Positions 45,307 through 56,049 of a DNA stretch of 64,000 nucleotides are shown here, in pieces (position 1 is the stretch's first letter; the number at the start of each line of letters is the position of its first letter). Source of the DNA: Brienomyrus brachyistius (Eukaryota > Chordata > Actinopteri > Osteoglossiformes > Mormyridae). A program made the translations under genes and the position numbers. The notes under the pieces are model-generated. The model was not told where the DNA came from and did not search any database. It saw only the letters and a list, made by a program, of their open reading frames with translations. The stretch is from assembly GCF_023856365.1 (NCBI RefSeq), contig NW_026042742.1, forward strand, positions 42,960 through 106,959, written 5' to 3'.

Positions 45307-46322
45307 CCTGTATGCTATTTCATTCTATAAAAAGAAACTTACTGTACTGTACAATAAAGTATTTCACCACTGCTTCTTCCTCAGCTCCCACTGTTTGCTA
45401 GCACATGCATCTTTTGATTTCTTAGTGCAATCTGTGCTTTATTTTTTTTTTGTGAAATGTAAGTGCAGTATCTGTTTATTAAGTGCTGTGGTTTAATATG
45501 TACATTATTATTTCAGTACTGTGTATACTGTCCTTAATGTCTTGCCTCTCTCGTATAACTTGAGATACGCCCAAATTGACTTGCAACAAGTGGTCCTGGT
45601 TCCAAATGCGGAAGGCGATGGATACCTGTATTTTATATGCTGTAGTGTGCTGGGTGTCAGACATTGCAATGCACCTTGCTTTGATCTTGACCTGTTAGAT
45701 CAGAGGGAGGTAATCTTATCCAGAAAGGGCCACTGTGTATGATGGTTTTCACTGCAACTCTCTGAACAGCGAACCTAACAGTTATCCCAATACCTTGATC
45801 TTGCTAGCATATTTAAATGTGTACCTATTCAGGAATAGAGTGGTGAAGGCATTCAGAGGAGGACTGATGATTATCAGAGGGAACAAAGGGGCTGGGTACT
45901 TGTCAGTATCCAGTAGAACCACCAGACTCCTACACTGAATGGTTCTGGATGTGGCACAGACGTTAATCCCTCTGTATTAGGGGATCCGTCTCCAGTTTGT
46001 ACTCTTCTAGTTAATAGGTAGATTATCAGGCAGTTTTTCACCCTAGTCCAGTACTCATTGACAGCCTAATACACCGTGTTTCAGTTTGTCTTGATAGTCA
46101 ATACATGTCACAGGATGTACATTACTCTGATGGGCAGGCCCTCTTACATATGATGGAAATTGCAATACCTACTTTTGGCCACGAGATGGCAGCAAGAAAA
46201 TAGAAAAATTATTTTCCCACGGTCTACTAGCAGCTTTTAGATGTTAATTCTTCATAAAAATAATTTGACTTGATCCAATGTATTTTTAATACAAACAATT
46301 ACCACACAAAGCTGCTAGTTTC
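45307..46322. other. No gene recognised (loop of the inverted repeat)
   Basis: About 1 kb of unique sequence between the arms. Several short frames, none recognisable. Confidence 0.4.
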
Positions 46323-47083
46323 CTCCGGTTTCCCCCCACAGTCCAAAAACATGCTGAGGCTAATTGGAGTAGCTAAATTTACCGTAGGTGTGCATGTGTG
46401 AGTGAATGGTGTGTGAGTGTGAGCTGTGATGGGCTGGCCCCCCATCCTGGGTTCTTCCCTGCCTCGTGCCCATTGATTCCGGGATAGACTCCGGACCCCC
46501 TGTGACCCAGTAGGATAAGCGGTTTGGACAATGGATGGATGGAAATAGCATACAGATTAAGCACCTGTACTGTGCTATCTGCTTATAGTAGCTGTCCATT
46601 GTAGATACATCACTGTATGCATACTGTATTAAGAGCTAGATAAGGACAGTGGGTCATTATATGGCTTGCAGTCCTGCTCATTTTCCTGCACCCGTTACAC
46701 TAAGTGATACACCCACTAATGTCCTCTTTCATCCACTTTCAGGCATCTCTTGATCAGTGTATATTACTTACTATGGACCTTGGACATACATGCGATTGGA
46801 CACACACACACACACACACACACTTACACTAATTACCTAATCAACCATCTGTGCAAGCAAGTAAACATGTACCATCTATATAAGTATTGTACATAGCATA
46901 GAGAGTGTCCAATCTATATTAAAGGTGACTCGAAAGAAGTCAGACTTTAGTAAAGACTGTAAATTTCTCAGCCATAACATAAGCCGTAAATAATTACCAA
47001 ATGAGTCATCCCCTTTCGGAAACATTTATTGATATTCTTTCATAACACACAGACATGAGTTTTTTTTCAACTGTCAGCATCCG
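46323..47083 (-). repeat. Inverted repeat, right arm
   Basis: Reverse complement of the left arm, including a plus-strand truncated SINE (46323-46545), a (CA)n tract near 46800 and the end TCAACTGTCAGCATCC. Its SINE is closer to the 44948 copy than to the 44755 copy. Confidence 0.85.
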
Positions 47084-47560
47084 ATCCAAACGGGATTCCC
47101 ATTTCCTTTCTGTGGGATCCAACAGAACACGGGCTGACCATCAGTCAACATGTCTTCAACCATGCAGGACAGGACCCAGTCCAGGCCAAACCTCACGGTG
47201 CTGGTGTTAATAAAAAAAATGTAAGGAACATGCAGCTGCAGCTCACACACAAACACAGTCCACAGCATCCAGAAAAAGGTCAGGCCTTTTTCTTCTTTAG
47301 CTGACTCCGCCCAGACCTCGCCCCCTTTCTGGGCGCCTCGCACTATGCCTTTGAACTGGCCCTGCAGCTTGGCCCGTTTCCTGTTTCCCAATGCAAGTCA
47401 TAAGATTCACCCGTAAATGATATTTTGAATCGGAACGATATTTATTACTATTGTTTAGATTAAATATATAACGGTTTAATGATTGAATATAACTTGATAT
47501 TGTTGTTTGTGTTGTTTAGTTTGAGGTTCTAGTTTCTGTCTTTATCCGCTTTCGTTTCAG
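47084..47560. other. Spacer and intron before tbxt exon
   Basis: A minus-strand frame of 105 codons (47074-47391) is open but unrecognised. Bases 47396-47560 look like an intron ending TTTATCCGCTTTCGTTTCAG. No T-box exon is seen upstream. Confidence 0.4.
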
Positions 47561-47737
47561 TAGGCAGCTGGTTCATCCCAGGCTCAGGGTCTCTCTGCTC
47601 TTCATCAAACCCACACCCCCAGTTTGGGAGCACCCTCTCCCTCTCCTCCCCCCACGGCTGTGACTGTTACTCCTCCTTGAGGAGTAACTGCTCCGCCCCC
47701 TATCCCAGCCCCTATACCCACAGGAGTGCATCACCCA

Positions 47738-48491
47738 GTGAGCCGCCGCCCTGCCTGTCCCCTCACACAAGCACACACTGAAATCATGGTCCTAAGCTCT
47801 CTGTGTGGGTCACCACGATAGTACAGCACACCGACGATTACCCTCTGACTGAATCAGAATCAGCTTTATTTGGCCAAGTATGTTCACACATATTGGGAAT
47901 AGTTAGACATTTAATCAAAATAATTAAGACAAGACATAAACATACAGTTCTGTTGATATGCGACGCATATAACCTCTGCATTCACAGCACTGCTTCAGTT
48001 ATCGAAGAGCAAATTTCCAAAACTCACTCAGTCCGATAACCTAAAGTAATAAGTCATAATCCTCTTCATACGTTGCAGTAATGGGAATGAAATCTCACTC
48101 AGTGTTTATGTAATGGAGCAATGGAATTTCGTGAAATTTCCAAAAGTCCACAGAAATATTTAGAAAAACATTCCTGCAGACTGAGTTTTTGATATTTGCT
48201 TTTCAATTAACACAATTTTCTTCAGTCTGAGGTTTAACAGAATTCAGCCATATGCTGTTCAAAAAAAACTACACAGAACAAAAACAGAATGGACTTTACA
48301 TCTGTCTGAAAGGAAAGTTGACACAGGCTGCAGCAGTGAACAAATCAATCAATGTATTAAAGTTAGGCATTAAGTAACTGGAGGCAGTATATACATAACA
48401 TGATAACATGCCTTTTCTGTATTGACCATATTAAGGACGCTGTAACACTGCCCACCACATACCTGCTTCATTTATTGTTTTATACTTGCAG
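47738..48491. other. tbxt intron
   Basis: Begins GTGAGCC and ends TTTTATACTTGCAG. Includes a pyrimidine-rich segment and AT-rich sequence. No other gene seen. Confidence 0.7.
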
Positions 48492-49092
48492 CTGCTTATT
48501 CAGACAGCTCGTCTACCTGTCTGTCCATGTTGCCCTCCCATGACAACTGGTCCAGCCTACAGGTGCCGTCCCATTCCGGCATGTTACCCATGAGTCATAG
48601 CGGCACCTCCGGGAGCAGCTCCAGGTGAGCCCGTGCCTCCCCTCCCCCACCTGTCCCCATGCTGAGTCTCGGGCCCCCGTCTTCCCTCTTGTTCTCGCCT
48701 ATACCCACATCCTGGCCTGTGTCTGCATCGTCTCACCTCGTTAACAGGACTTTCGCCTTCTTCTGTCCTGATCCATTCAGGCCCATCATTCTGGGACATG
48801 CTTTGATTTATTTCGCCATAGTTACTCTTTGTTTTCCTTTGTACTTTGCACTCTACAAGTAAAATGAATAAAAAATAGGCATTATTTTGATATTGTTTTA
48901 GTACAGTGACACTAGTATATTTGTTGTTGTTTCCAGGCAACACTGCATGCTGATTTAACGTCTTTCCTTAATCTCCACCCCATTGCTCACACACAGCCAG
49001 TATCCCAGTTTGTGGTCAATGAGCTCCTCCTCACTCACCCCAGTCTCCTAGTCCAGTGGAATGTCCAACAGCTTGGGCTCTCAGTTCCTGCG

Positions 49093-49369
49093 TGTCATGC
49101 CCGGCTCGTCCGCTCCTCCTGTGTGCCACGCCCCCTGATTACCCACGTGTTTTCTCCCGATTTGTACCCAGCTGTATCTAGTTAATTTGCTCAGTCCTGT
49201 GTATTTCAGTCCGTGTCTTACCTGAGTCCAGTGTCTGTCATTGATGTTTGTATGCGTGAGATGTTTCCCCGTCCGCGCTTCCTAATTAAACTCCCGTTTT
49301 TGCCTGTCCGCTTGCTCCTTGCACGCCTTGCCCGCACGATCGCCTGCCTGCTTGTACCCGATCGTGACA
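49093..49369 (+). mobile_element. Solo gypsy-type LTR in tbxt last exon, 5-bp TSD
   Basis: Starts TGTCATGCCCGGCTCGTCCG and ends CCCGATCGTGACA. The flanks are CTGCG at 49088-49092 and 49370-49374, a perfect target duplication. Includes CACGCCCCCTGATTACC and AATTAAACTCCCG. LTR plus duplication is 282 bp (a multiple of three), but stop codons lie inside it. Same family as 36087-36351. Confidence 0.95.
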
Positions 49370-49723
49370 CTGCGCAGCTCTACAACTCATTACCCAGGGC
49401 TCTCGCACCCGGCCACAGTGCCCCTCTCAGGCTCCCCGCTGTATGACAGCACTGCCCCATCGGAAGTTCATGAAGCCTCACAGTACGACGCCTCTCCCCA
49501 CGCGCGCTTAGCCACCACCGGGACTCCCATCACTCCTCCTTCCCTGTAGGGCGGCGCACTTGCATTATTATTACAGTTTCTACTGTCACTCTGTTGCTTT
49601 TCCTGGTGCTGGACTTTTGACAGATAAATACATTATTTGTTGCATTCAGTGACAAAAGATTGGTCTGTTTAACACCCTCAGTCTCCACCCTATGAGCCCC
49701 TTGTTGGCGGCAGAATCAGGAAG

Positions 49724-50410
49724 ATGTCGGAGAAAGCAGAGGTAAAGTGAATAGTCACCTCGACAATAATGTGGAAACCGCTAATGGTGATCATGCCTGT
49801 GTGGGTGAAATGGATCACCACAGTATAAGCGGATGATGATTATAGACGATTTTTCCCTTTTTCTTTATGTCTGTTTACCATCTAATAGGCATTTTTTTTC
49901 TTTGGGATGCGTCTAGGTCAGATACGACCAAAATATTTTTCTCATTTCAGAAGTGAAAAAAAATATTGCTCTCAGATTCTGTTCAGTTGTAGTTTTTTAA
50001 AATAATGTACCTTGATTTGTGTTTGTTTAAAATGCCATTACCTGTTGCTTACTGGGCCGCTGAAAATGTCTGGCCCAGCTAAATTTCTTGGTTTAAAAAT
50101 CTGGCCCAACTACTTTCCAGACCTGGACTAGCCCTACTGAATCATACACTAATGTTATTCTGTTATGTGGGCTGTTGTGATAGGGAGATTTGCTGGATGC
50201 TGCACGACGGGTGGTGTCCCTGCTGCAGAATGCCCTGTCTGAAGCAGCACCTAGAGACAGTGAGGGTTGTTGTTATCACCTTAATATTGTATATACGCAA
50301 TCTGTTATTTCTTAACTAATATAATTGTAAGGTATTCTTCTAATATATTGTGCACAGCCAACAAAAAAGAGAAAAATGCAAAACCAAAGGAAGGCTTTCT
50401 TTTCTCTTAA
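49724..50410 (+). CDS. Possible three-exon micro-gene, 48 aa, unknown
   Basis: Exon 1 49724-49741 (MSEKAE, ATG with A at -3, then GTAAAG donor), exon 2 50184-50259 (GDLLDAARRVVSLLQNALSE, donor GTGAGG), exon 3 50358-50410 (NKKEKNAKPKEG, then stop). All phases fit and give a short acidic start, an amphipathic helix and a lysine-rich tail. The acceptor of exon 2 has a weak pyrimidine tract. No family recognised. Short exons of this kind can arise by chance. Confidence 0.25.
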
Positions 50411-50849
50411 AAGTCTTTTTTCTAAACCAACTGAGAGTCAGTTAGAGGGGTGTTCATTATCAGTATTGTTGCTGGCATTTCTGAAAATGTGCCAATTTTA
50501 GTCAAGTGGCTACTTTTCAAATGCAGTCCCTGGCCAAGATGAAGAAAGTTCATGAAGACTACATGATAATATTAAGCACTGACATAACAAACAACATTTT
50601 TTACATGCAAAATATACAGGAAATATACACTGCAACAGGCTAGGATAGACAAATAACCAAATACACTTGCAAGCCTGACCACTTTAGACCCCAGATTAGA
50701 AAATTGGTGAATGAGCATATATTTTTTCCAAGTTTTGTTTTGCTTTCAAGTTCTCACAAATAAAAAAAAAAAAAGATTTTCCCACTATAGCCAGATCCAG
50801 TTTCTGTGGGGGGCGGGGGGGGGGGGTGACAATTTGTAGTAATAACTAT
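50411..50849. other. No gene recognised
   Basis: Spacer with poly-A (50760-50775) and poly-G tracts. Confidence 0.5.
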
Positions 50850-51677
50850 TTCCTGCTGAAAACCACTGGTAAACTATCCACATGTCTCTGAATATCTGTG
50901 AGTCCCGAGACCTCCATGACAGATAGATATAAGTTGCTAGTGTTGATCGGCAGGAAATCTTCTCCAAAGCCCCACCACCACCTCACACCAATCCACCCAG
51001 GGTTTACTCCAAATAAATTTGCTGGTAATACAAACCGGATCAACTTGTGGTTTGTGTCCACGTGTACTAGAGACAAAGGCCCTGGTACATTCTGCGTACA
51101 ACACAGCCAAGACTTGACAACCTTTATATGATGCGCATGGAATCAACCCTATGCATGGAGGCTGCAACTCTTCTCCACCGAACCCTGTAGCCCATTGACT
51201 GCAGCCTGCATTGACTATCCTGTAGCCTGCATTTGGTAGATCATTCTTGACAGAAGAAACCAAATTGTCAAGTTCCCTAACACAGAGCTCATACTCTTTT
51301 ATTCTTCTTAAGATTGTTCTTCTTGAAACACCCATCAGTGTGGCTATGCAAGGCACAGGAAGTTGAGTATGGAGCATTTCTTTCAAACATTGTTCTTCAA
51401 TCAAAATCTTGGGTCGTCTATTGGTGGCAGCGACTTCCTGTGTGACACATGGGGCTGGACGTTCCAGATGTGCCCTCACAAGGTCAAAGAGCTCTTGCAA
51501 AGCCAGGGTGATAGCAGGAGGTACTTCAATGTGATTAGACAGGGCCTGCAGAAGATACAGCTCCTGATGACAAAGGAACTCCAGGTAATCCAAATTTAGT
51601 GGAGTCGCGCTGAATCCTATTTCTATTTTATGCAGAAGACTTTCGAGAAGGTGGTATCTGAGCTGTTCACAGAACAA
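50850..51677 (-). pseudogene. Integrase-like (rve-type) transposon or domesticated gene, broken
   Basis: The minus strand starts MFCEQLRYHLLESLL. It has a helical N-terminal region (LDYLEFLCHQELYLLQALSN), a helix-turn-helix (VPCIATLMGVSRRTILRRIK, about residues 108-130) and the NAGYRIVNAG motif near residue 150. After frameshifts, LVHVDTNHKLIR marks the start of the DDE/RNase H-like integrase core (HxDxNHKLIRW type, common in fish intronless integrase genes). The core then ends in unrelated sequence. At least two frameshifts; the rest of the catalytic triad is missing. A G-rich (GGGGGGCGGGG) tract lies just beyond, at about 50810-50826. Confidence 0.65.
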
Positions 51678-52139
51678 ATTATAGTTAATGAGGTGTCAAG
51701 ATCTTGTCTCTGATCCACACACTAGGCCTACCATTCAAAAGTTTTAATTATGAAAATGAAATGTTTTTGTTTTGTGAGGTGCTTGTTCATGTATGATGAT
51801 GTAGTGGCTGCTCTGTTTGACCGTGGTAAACCTTTTCACAAACAATATAAGTGAAGAAGTATGACATTAGATCTAAGGACCAGAGTATAATAAAGTTAAA
51901 TAAAATCCATCAAAAACACTTACTCAGTGGAGATTCCAATGTAGTAGGCAGACAACTTTATGGCTTTAATAATGAGTGTATTTAGCAGCTACAAGGACAA
52001 AAGATATTATAAACCTCTCCATTTTAATGCTAATTTAATAAACATTAACAGATAGCACTTAAGGTGGTTTCGCCTATAGTCTGCTAACACTAACCCGAGA
52101 ACTAATATCTGAGGAGCGTTCTTCCCAGGATTTGAATTT
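51678..52139. other. No gene recognised
   Basis: AT-rich spacer. Confidence 0.5.
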
Positions 52140-52935
52140 ATTAAATTGGCTTTGTGATGTTGTATTAAGAAATTTTATTCACAATGCAATTTACCGTACA
52201 TTGGCCCATTCTTTTATATACGGTAAGACGAAGCGGGAAATTCGAGCGAGCGAGTGCTGTGCAGACGCGAGCGCGTAGAGGGGATGGGTTTTCAGCACTC
52301 GAGCACACGCACGCGCGTGGTTCGACTTTTGGCCCTAATTTAACGGCGAGCGAGTGAGTGAGTGCTGTGCAATCGCGAGCGCGTAGAGAGCATGGATTTT
52401 CTGTTTTTATGCGCACGACTTTTGGCACTAATTTAACGCCATAGAAATGTGTGTTTAAAAGGGGAGGAGATCGGGTTGCAGCGCTGGTGTGAGCGGTTTC
52501 TCCGGGCAGTTCGCTCGAGGCTAACGTGGCTTTGGGAACGTGGTGTACCCGTCACCCATGCCAGGGAAGAAATCAAAACCGAAATGCTAGGAATATGGAC
52601 TTCATCTTACGTCAAGCGTTTTCCCCTCCATTGACGCCCATAAAGAAAAGGCTTAAAGTCCATATTCCTAGCATTTCGGTTTTGATTTCTTGTCAGGTAA
52701 GTCTTTATGGCCAGATACATTCGCGAGAAATTTGGTGATTTGTGGTGACTGTTTTAATACATTAAGTTGCGTTACGCATTTTCACATTAAGCGTTTTAGA
52801 ATGTCCCGTGGCAGGTATCCCCTTCTATTGCCCTAGGGAGGGTTGTAACCCTCGTCTGTATATTAATAAAGAATAATCCTTCTATTCCTGTCTCATGTAT
52901 CTGGACCTCCCCAGCAATTTAACGAAATTTGGTGG
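52140..52935 (+). mobile_element. Possible LTR with R/U5 and primer-binding-like site
   Basis: CpG-rich tandem-like GAGCGAGCGAGTGCTGTGCA blocks (52240-52390, two related copies), a TTTAAAAGGGG TATA-like motif near 52452, an AATAAAGAATAAT signal near 52865, an end ...CCCCAGCA, and then TTTGGTGGCAGCGG at about 52928. TGG-GGC...-type sequence just after an LTR-like CA end resembles a primer-binding site. No gag/pol follows. It contains the 36-bp inverted repeat listed separately. Confidence 0.35.
52567..52691. repeat. Perfect 36-bp inverted repeat with 53-bp loop
   Basis: Arms 52567-52602 and 52656-52691 are exact reverse complements (starts AAGAAATCAAAACCGAAATG). Inside the loop CGTCAA and TTGACG can pair further. 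RNA from either strand would form a long hairpin. Confidence 0.95.
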
Positions 52936-53382
52936 CAGCGGTTACAAGTGAACCCGTTTAAGTTTAGCGCTCATACTTCCGTCCATATGTTTAAGACCCA
53001 CCTTGGCTGACTTAGCTGACATGTCCTGATTTCATAATCTTCAAATTTGTAATCTTTTCTCCTTCATCTAACTCCATGTTTTTAACTTCTTGTCATTTTC
53101 TTGCCGTTTGACTCATAGAAAATTATCAGACTTAAATGACACGTCAGCCTGTGCAGACAGCGATTTCAATGTTTTAATAAATTGGCCAGCAGGTGGGGGC
53201 AGTGCTCAATTTCATTAATGCCATTCAGAAAACTTTCAGGCTTTATGTCTTAATGAACAGCCTAGAAAAGGACAAAGCATTATATTACTGATGCATACAG
53301 CAGATCCCCAACTCAGGCTGTGTTGCATATTCTTAACAGTGCTACAGTATGTTCACACAGCCAGTACAAACAAACTTGCAAG
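52936..53382. other. No gene recognised
   Basis: Spacer between the LTR-like region and the hAT MITE. Confidence 0.5.
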
Positions 53383-53390
53383 ATCTAGAC

Positions 53391-53695
53391 CAGGGGTCAC
53401 CAACCTTTTTAAAACGGAGAGCTACTTCACGGGTACTGAGCCATACGAAGTTTGATATCAGTTTTAAACGCCCTCCTAAACATGTCTAAACTTCATGCAT
53501 GATAAACATGTTTTAAATGCTTTTTTATATTCAATTTCAAATCTATATAAATGCAAATGTGATAGATTAGAAACAGGACAAAATAAAATTTTAGATGATG
53601 TTCGCTGGTGAGTTGTGCTATTTTATAGAACAGGTCCACGGGCAACTCATGTGGTCATTGGGGGCATCCTTGGGGCACCATGTTGGTGACCCCTT
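53391..53695. mobile_element. hAT-type MITE, 305 bp, 8-bp TSD
   Basis: Ends CAGGGGTCACCAAC and GTTGGTGACCCCTT (13 of 14 matching). ATCTAGAC flanks both sides (53383-53390 and 53696-53703). Non-coding, AT-rich body. Confidence 0.92.
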
Positions 53696-53799
53696 ATCTA
53701 GACCTACCACATCAGGTAGGAAGGTGCCTATTTCTACCAACTATTCAGACCATCAGACCCAAACCATACATTCAGTCATGCACAGGCACTCCACCAGAG

Positions 53800-54118
53800 G
53801 GCTCTACATTCTGTCCTACATCTGCTCACCTGTTAGACCCACACTCAGTCTCCATCCTGATTTCTACCTACTACTCGGACTATCTCACCAAAACCAGTCC
53901 TGTGGCCTGTTCTATGAAGCGGGGTTACTGGCTTATTGGGGAAACTTGTTGGATTTCTTGATCGGGACCTTCAACTGCTCTGCCATAGAGAGCATCCTAA
54001 CATGCTGCCTTACGGTCTGGTATGCGGGCTGCTGGTGGCCTCCTACCGCTCTGCCATAGAGAGCATCCTAACATACGGCCTTACGGTGTGGTATTCGGGC
54101 TGCTGGTGGCCTCTATGA
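53800..54118 (+). mobile_element. L2/Maui LINE RT fragment with 71-bp tandem duplication
   Basis: SAIESILTCCLTVWYAGC and SAIESILTYGLTVWYSGC are two copies of the same RT C-terminal motif in tandem (CTCTGCCATAGAGAGC at 53978 and 54049). The upstream part is a TA/CA-rich spacer. Short decayed fragment. Confidence 0.65.
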
Positions 54119-54439
54119 CTTTTTTTGTAGACAGTCCATCTGTGTGGTGCTGTTTGCACGAATTGTTTTGGGAAATGCACTTACAGTTTTGCAGATGTTA
54201 AGGGTGATTCCAGAAATGCATCAAAGCAACTGAGGAACTGCAATGTCACTGTACAGTTACTTATAATGGGCGCCAATGTAATGTGTAGAGTGGCAAATAA
54301 ACTGATTCACCATTTACTCTCATGTACATCACTTAAAATGCTTGTTTTAAATGCAAATGTGTGAATGTAAATCTAAGCAGTAAAGCTACAATTTACATTC
54401 TGTTTGCATGGTGGAAAGAACATTTAATCTGCCTTTTAA

Positions 54440-54690
54440 GTGTGATTAGAAGATCTAATGCCTGTGTGCTTGTAATAAGATGGTCGCTGGTTCAAACCCA
54501 GCCACAGCACATCTCTGCGTCCTTGAGCGAGGCCCTTAACCCCCAGCTCACTGGGCATCACTATGGGTGGCTGCCCTTCGCAGACAACTTACTCTGTTTA
54601 CTCTAAAAAAAAGAGAGCAAGTTGAGAGAGAAGTTAAGACAATTTCTCCACAGGGACCAATAAAGTATCAATTATTATTACTGTATGAGA
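54440..54690 (+). mobile_element. tRNA-derived SINE, second family
   Basis: B-box-like GGTTCAAACCCAG, CTTGAGCGAGGCCCTTAACCCCCAG body, then CCACAGGGACCAATAAAGTATC and an (ATT)n tail. Different from the ATGG-tailed family. Confidence 0.7.
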
Positions 54691-55060
54691 GACTGTCTAA
54701 TATCAGATAGATAACAGACTCATACTGTGCTGAGCTTGTCTGAGAGAGATGATTAGCAAATGCTCTCCCACAGTATCTCAGCACTCTGTACAAAGAACTT
54801 TATATGCTCAGTATCTGCTCCTGTTTATCTAATTGTTCTCATTTTAACTGGATGTTAAGGAGTAAATTAATAAACGTCATGTAAGTGCACATTAAAATGC
54901 TTCTTCACTGTTACTTAAGTTCCCATGTGAACAGCCAATCAGATCAGCCTGATGTGTGTCTCTCTGTTTCCTCTCTGTTTCCTGCCCTTTCATCCCGACC
55001 ACGACCATGATCTCTCACTTAGCAGCAGAGCAGTTTATTCTAAACAGTGGAAGCACAAAA
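54691..55060 (+). promoter_or_regulatory. Upstream region of NITR gene
   Basis: Unique sequence with CCAATCAG near 54937 and pyrimidine-rich TCTCTGTTTCC repeats before the leader. The transcription start is not defined. Confidence 0.35.
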
Positions 55061-56049
55061 ATGTTCAGACTCTTTGGTCTTCTCATTTTCATTAGTAAGG
55101 CCCTATAATATAAATTATTTTGGGATTTTAATATTTTCATTTATCTGTATGATGTGATCAGTGGAATTTGGCCATTTAATCTGCATCATAGTTAATAGTT
55201 ATTTAGATTACTATTATATGTCTTATTTGATTATGATTTTTTTTGTTTTTCTGTTTTTGCAGACACTGCACTGACTACAGATGTTGTTCAGCCCAGTCAC
55301 CTGATGAGGGTTCAGCTTGGAGACAGTGTGACCCTGACATGCTTCTGTCAAGGAGAAACAACTTTTGTTACTTTGTTTAAGCAAGCTGTTGGTCGGAAGC
55401 CCCAGCCCATGGCGAAAGCACTTCTCTACGTACCTGGTGAATTTTACAAGGAATATAAAAGCATAAAACGTTACTCCTTACTGAATGCAGAGGGGAGTTT
55501 TAACCTCACTATTTCTAACGTGGAGCCGTCAGATTCTGCAGTGTATTATTGTGCTGCTGTGTTTCTTCATGAGGTCACCTTCGGGAATGGAACCTTTGTC
55601 ATAATCACAGGTAAATGAGATTCCAACTATTTTCATATTTGCTTTATTATAATGTCAGTAAGATTATTCCCTGCAAAATAATTTTGACAGTTTAGTTGTT
55701 TGTCAATATAAAATTAGCAAAGATACCTTATTGTCTGCTTTGTTCCATAAATGTTTTTCTAAACATCAAACAAAAATCATTCATTATTATTATTATTATT
55801 ATTATTATACAATTTGTTGCATTTTGCTTGCTGTCAGCCAAAAGCCTAACCTTCTCTTTATACAGATGTTAATGTTACACATTGCAGCCTCTTTAAAACA
55901 AATAACATAAAAAAATGTTTGAGTTGTTATATACAGTATAGGACTGTGCAAAAATCTTAAGCAACAAAAGAAAATTATTTTTGACGTTATTTATCTGAGC
56001 AGTCAGTGTGTATTCACTCTGAAAAAAAAAATGCATGATTTAACATATG

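Larger units (their letters stand above)
47561..49549 (+). pseudogene. tbxt: Brachyury (T-box) C-terminal exons, stop codon and LTR insertion
   Basis: Three exons code for the region after the T-box: 47561-47737, 48492-48624 and 48997-49549. Splice sites are consensus (TTTCAG, TTGCAG and CACAG acceptors; GTGAGC donors twice) and phases fit. Exon A: GSWFIPGSGSLCSSSNPHPQ and SAPYPSPYTHR. Exon B: LSMLPSHDNWSSLQVPSHSG and MLPMSHS. Exon C: SQYPSLWSMSSSSLTPVS, then GSPLYDSTAP and ASQYDASPHARLATTGTPIT, ending PPSL. These are the conserved tail blocks of Brachyury, the DNA-binding activator of notochord and posterior mesoderm; this tail holds the transactivation region. Lesions: an in-frame TAG at 49049-49051, where relatives have Gln (CAG to TAG fits), and a 277-bp solo LTR at 49093-49369. 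The DNA-binding T-box exons are absent from the window. Probably a decaying tbxt duplicate or a 5'-lost copy. Confidence 0.88.

Noticed and set aside
47074..47391. Minus-strand 105-codon frame before tbxt
   Set aside because: No domain recognised, begins within the inverted-repeat edge and has no splice or promoter support.
48584..48943. Minus-strand frame of 119 codons opposite tbxt exon B
   Set aside because: Antisense shadow; the plus strand has splice-framed conserved coding.
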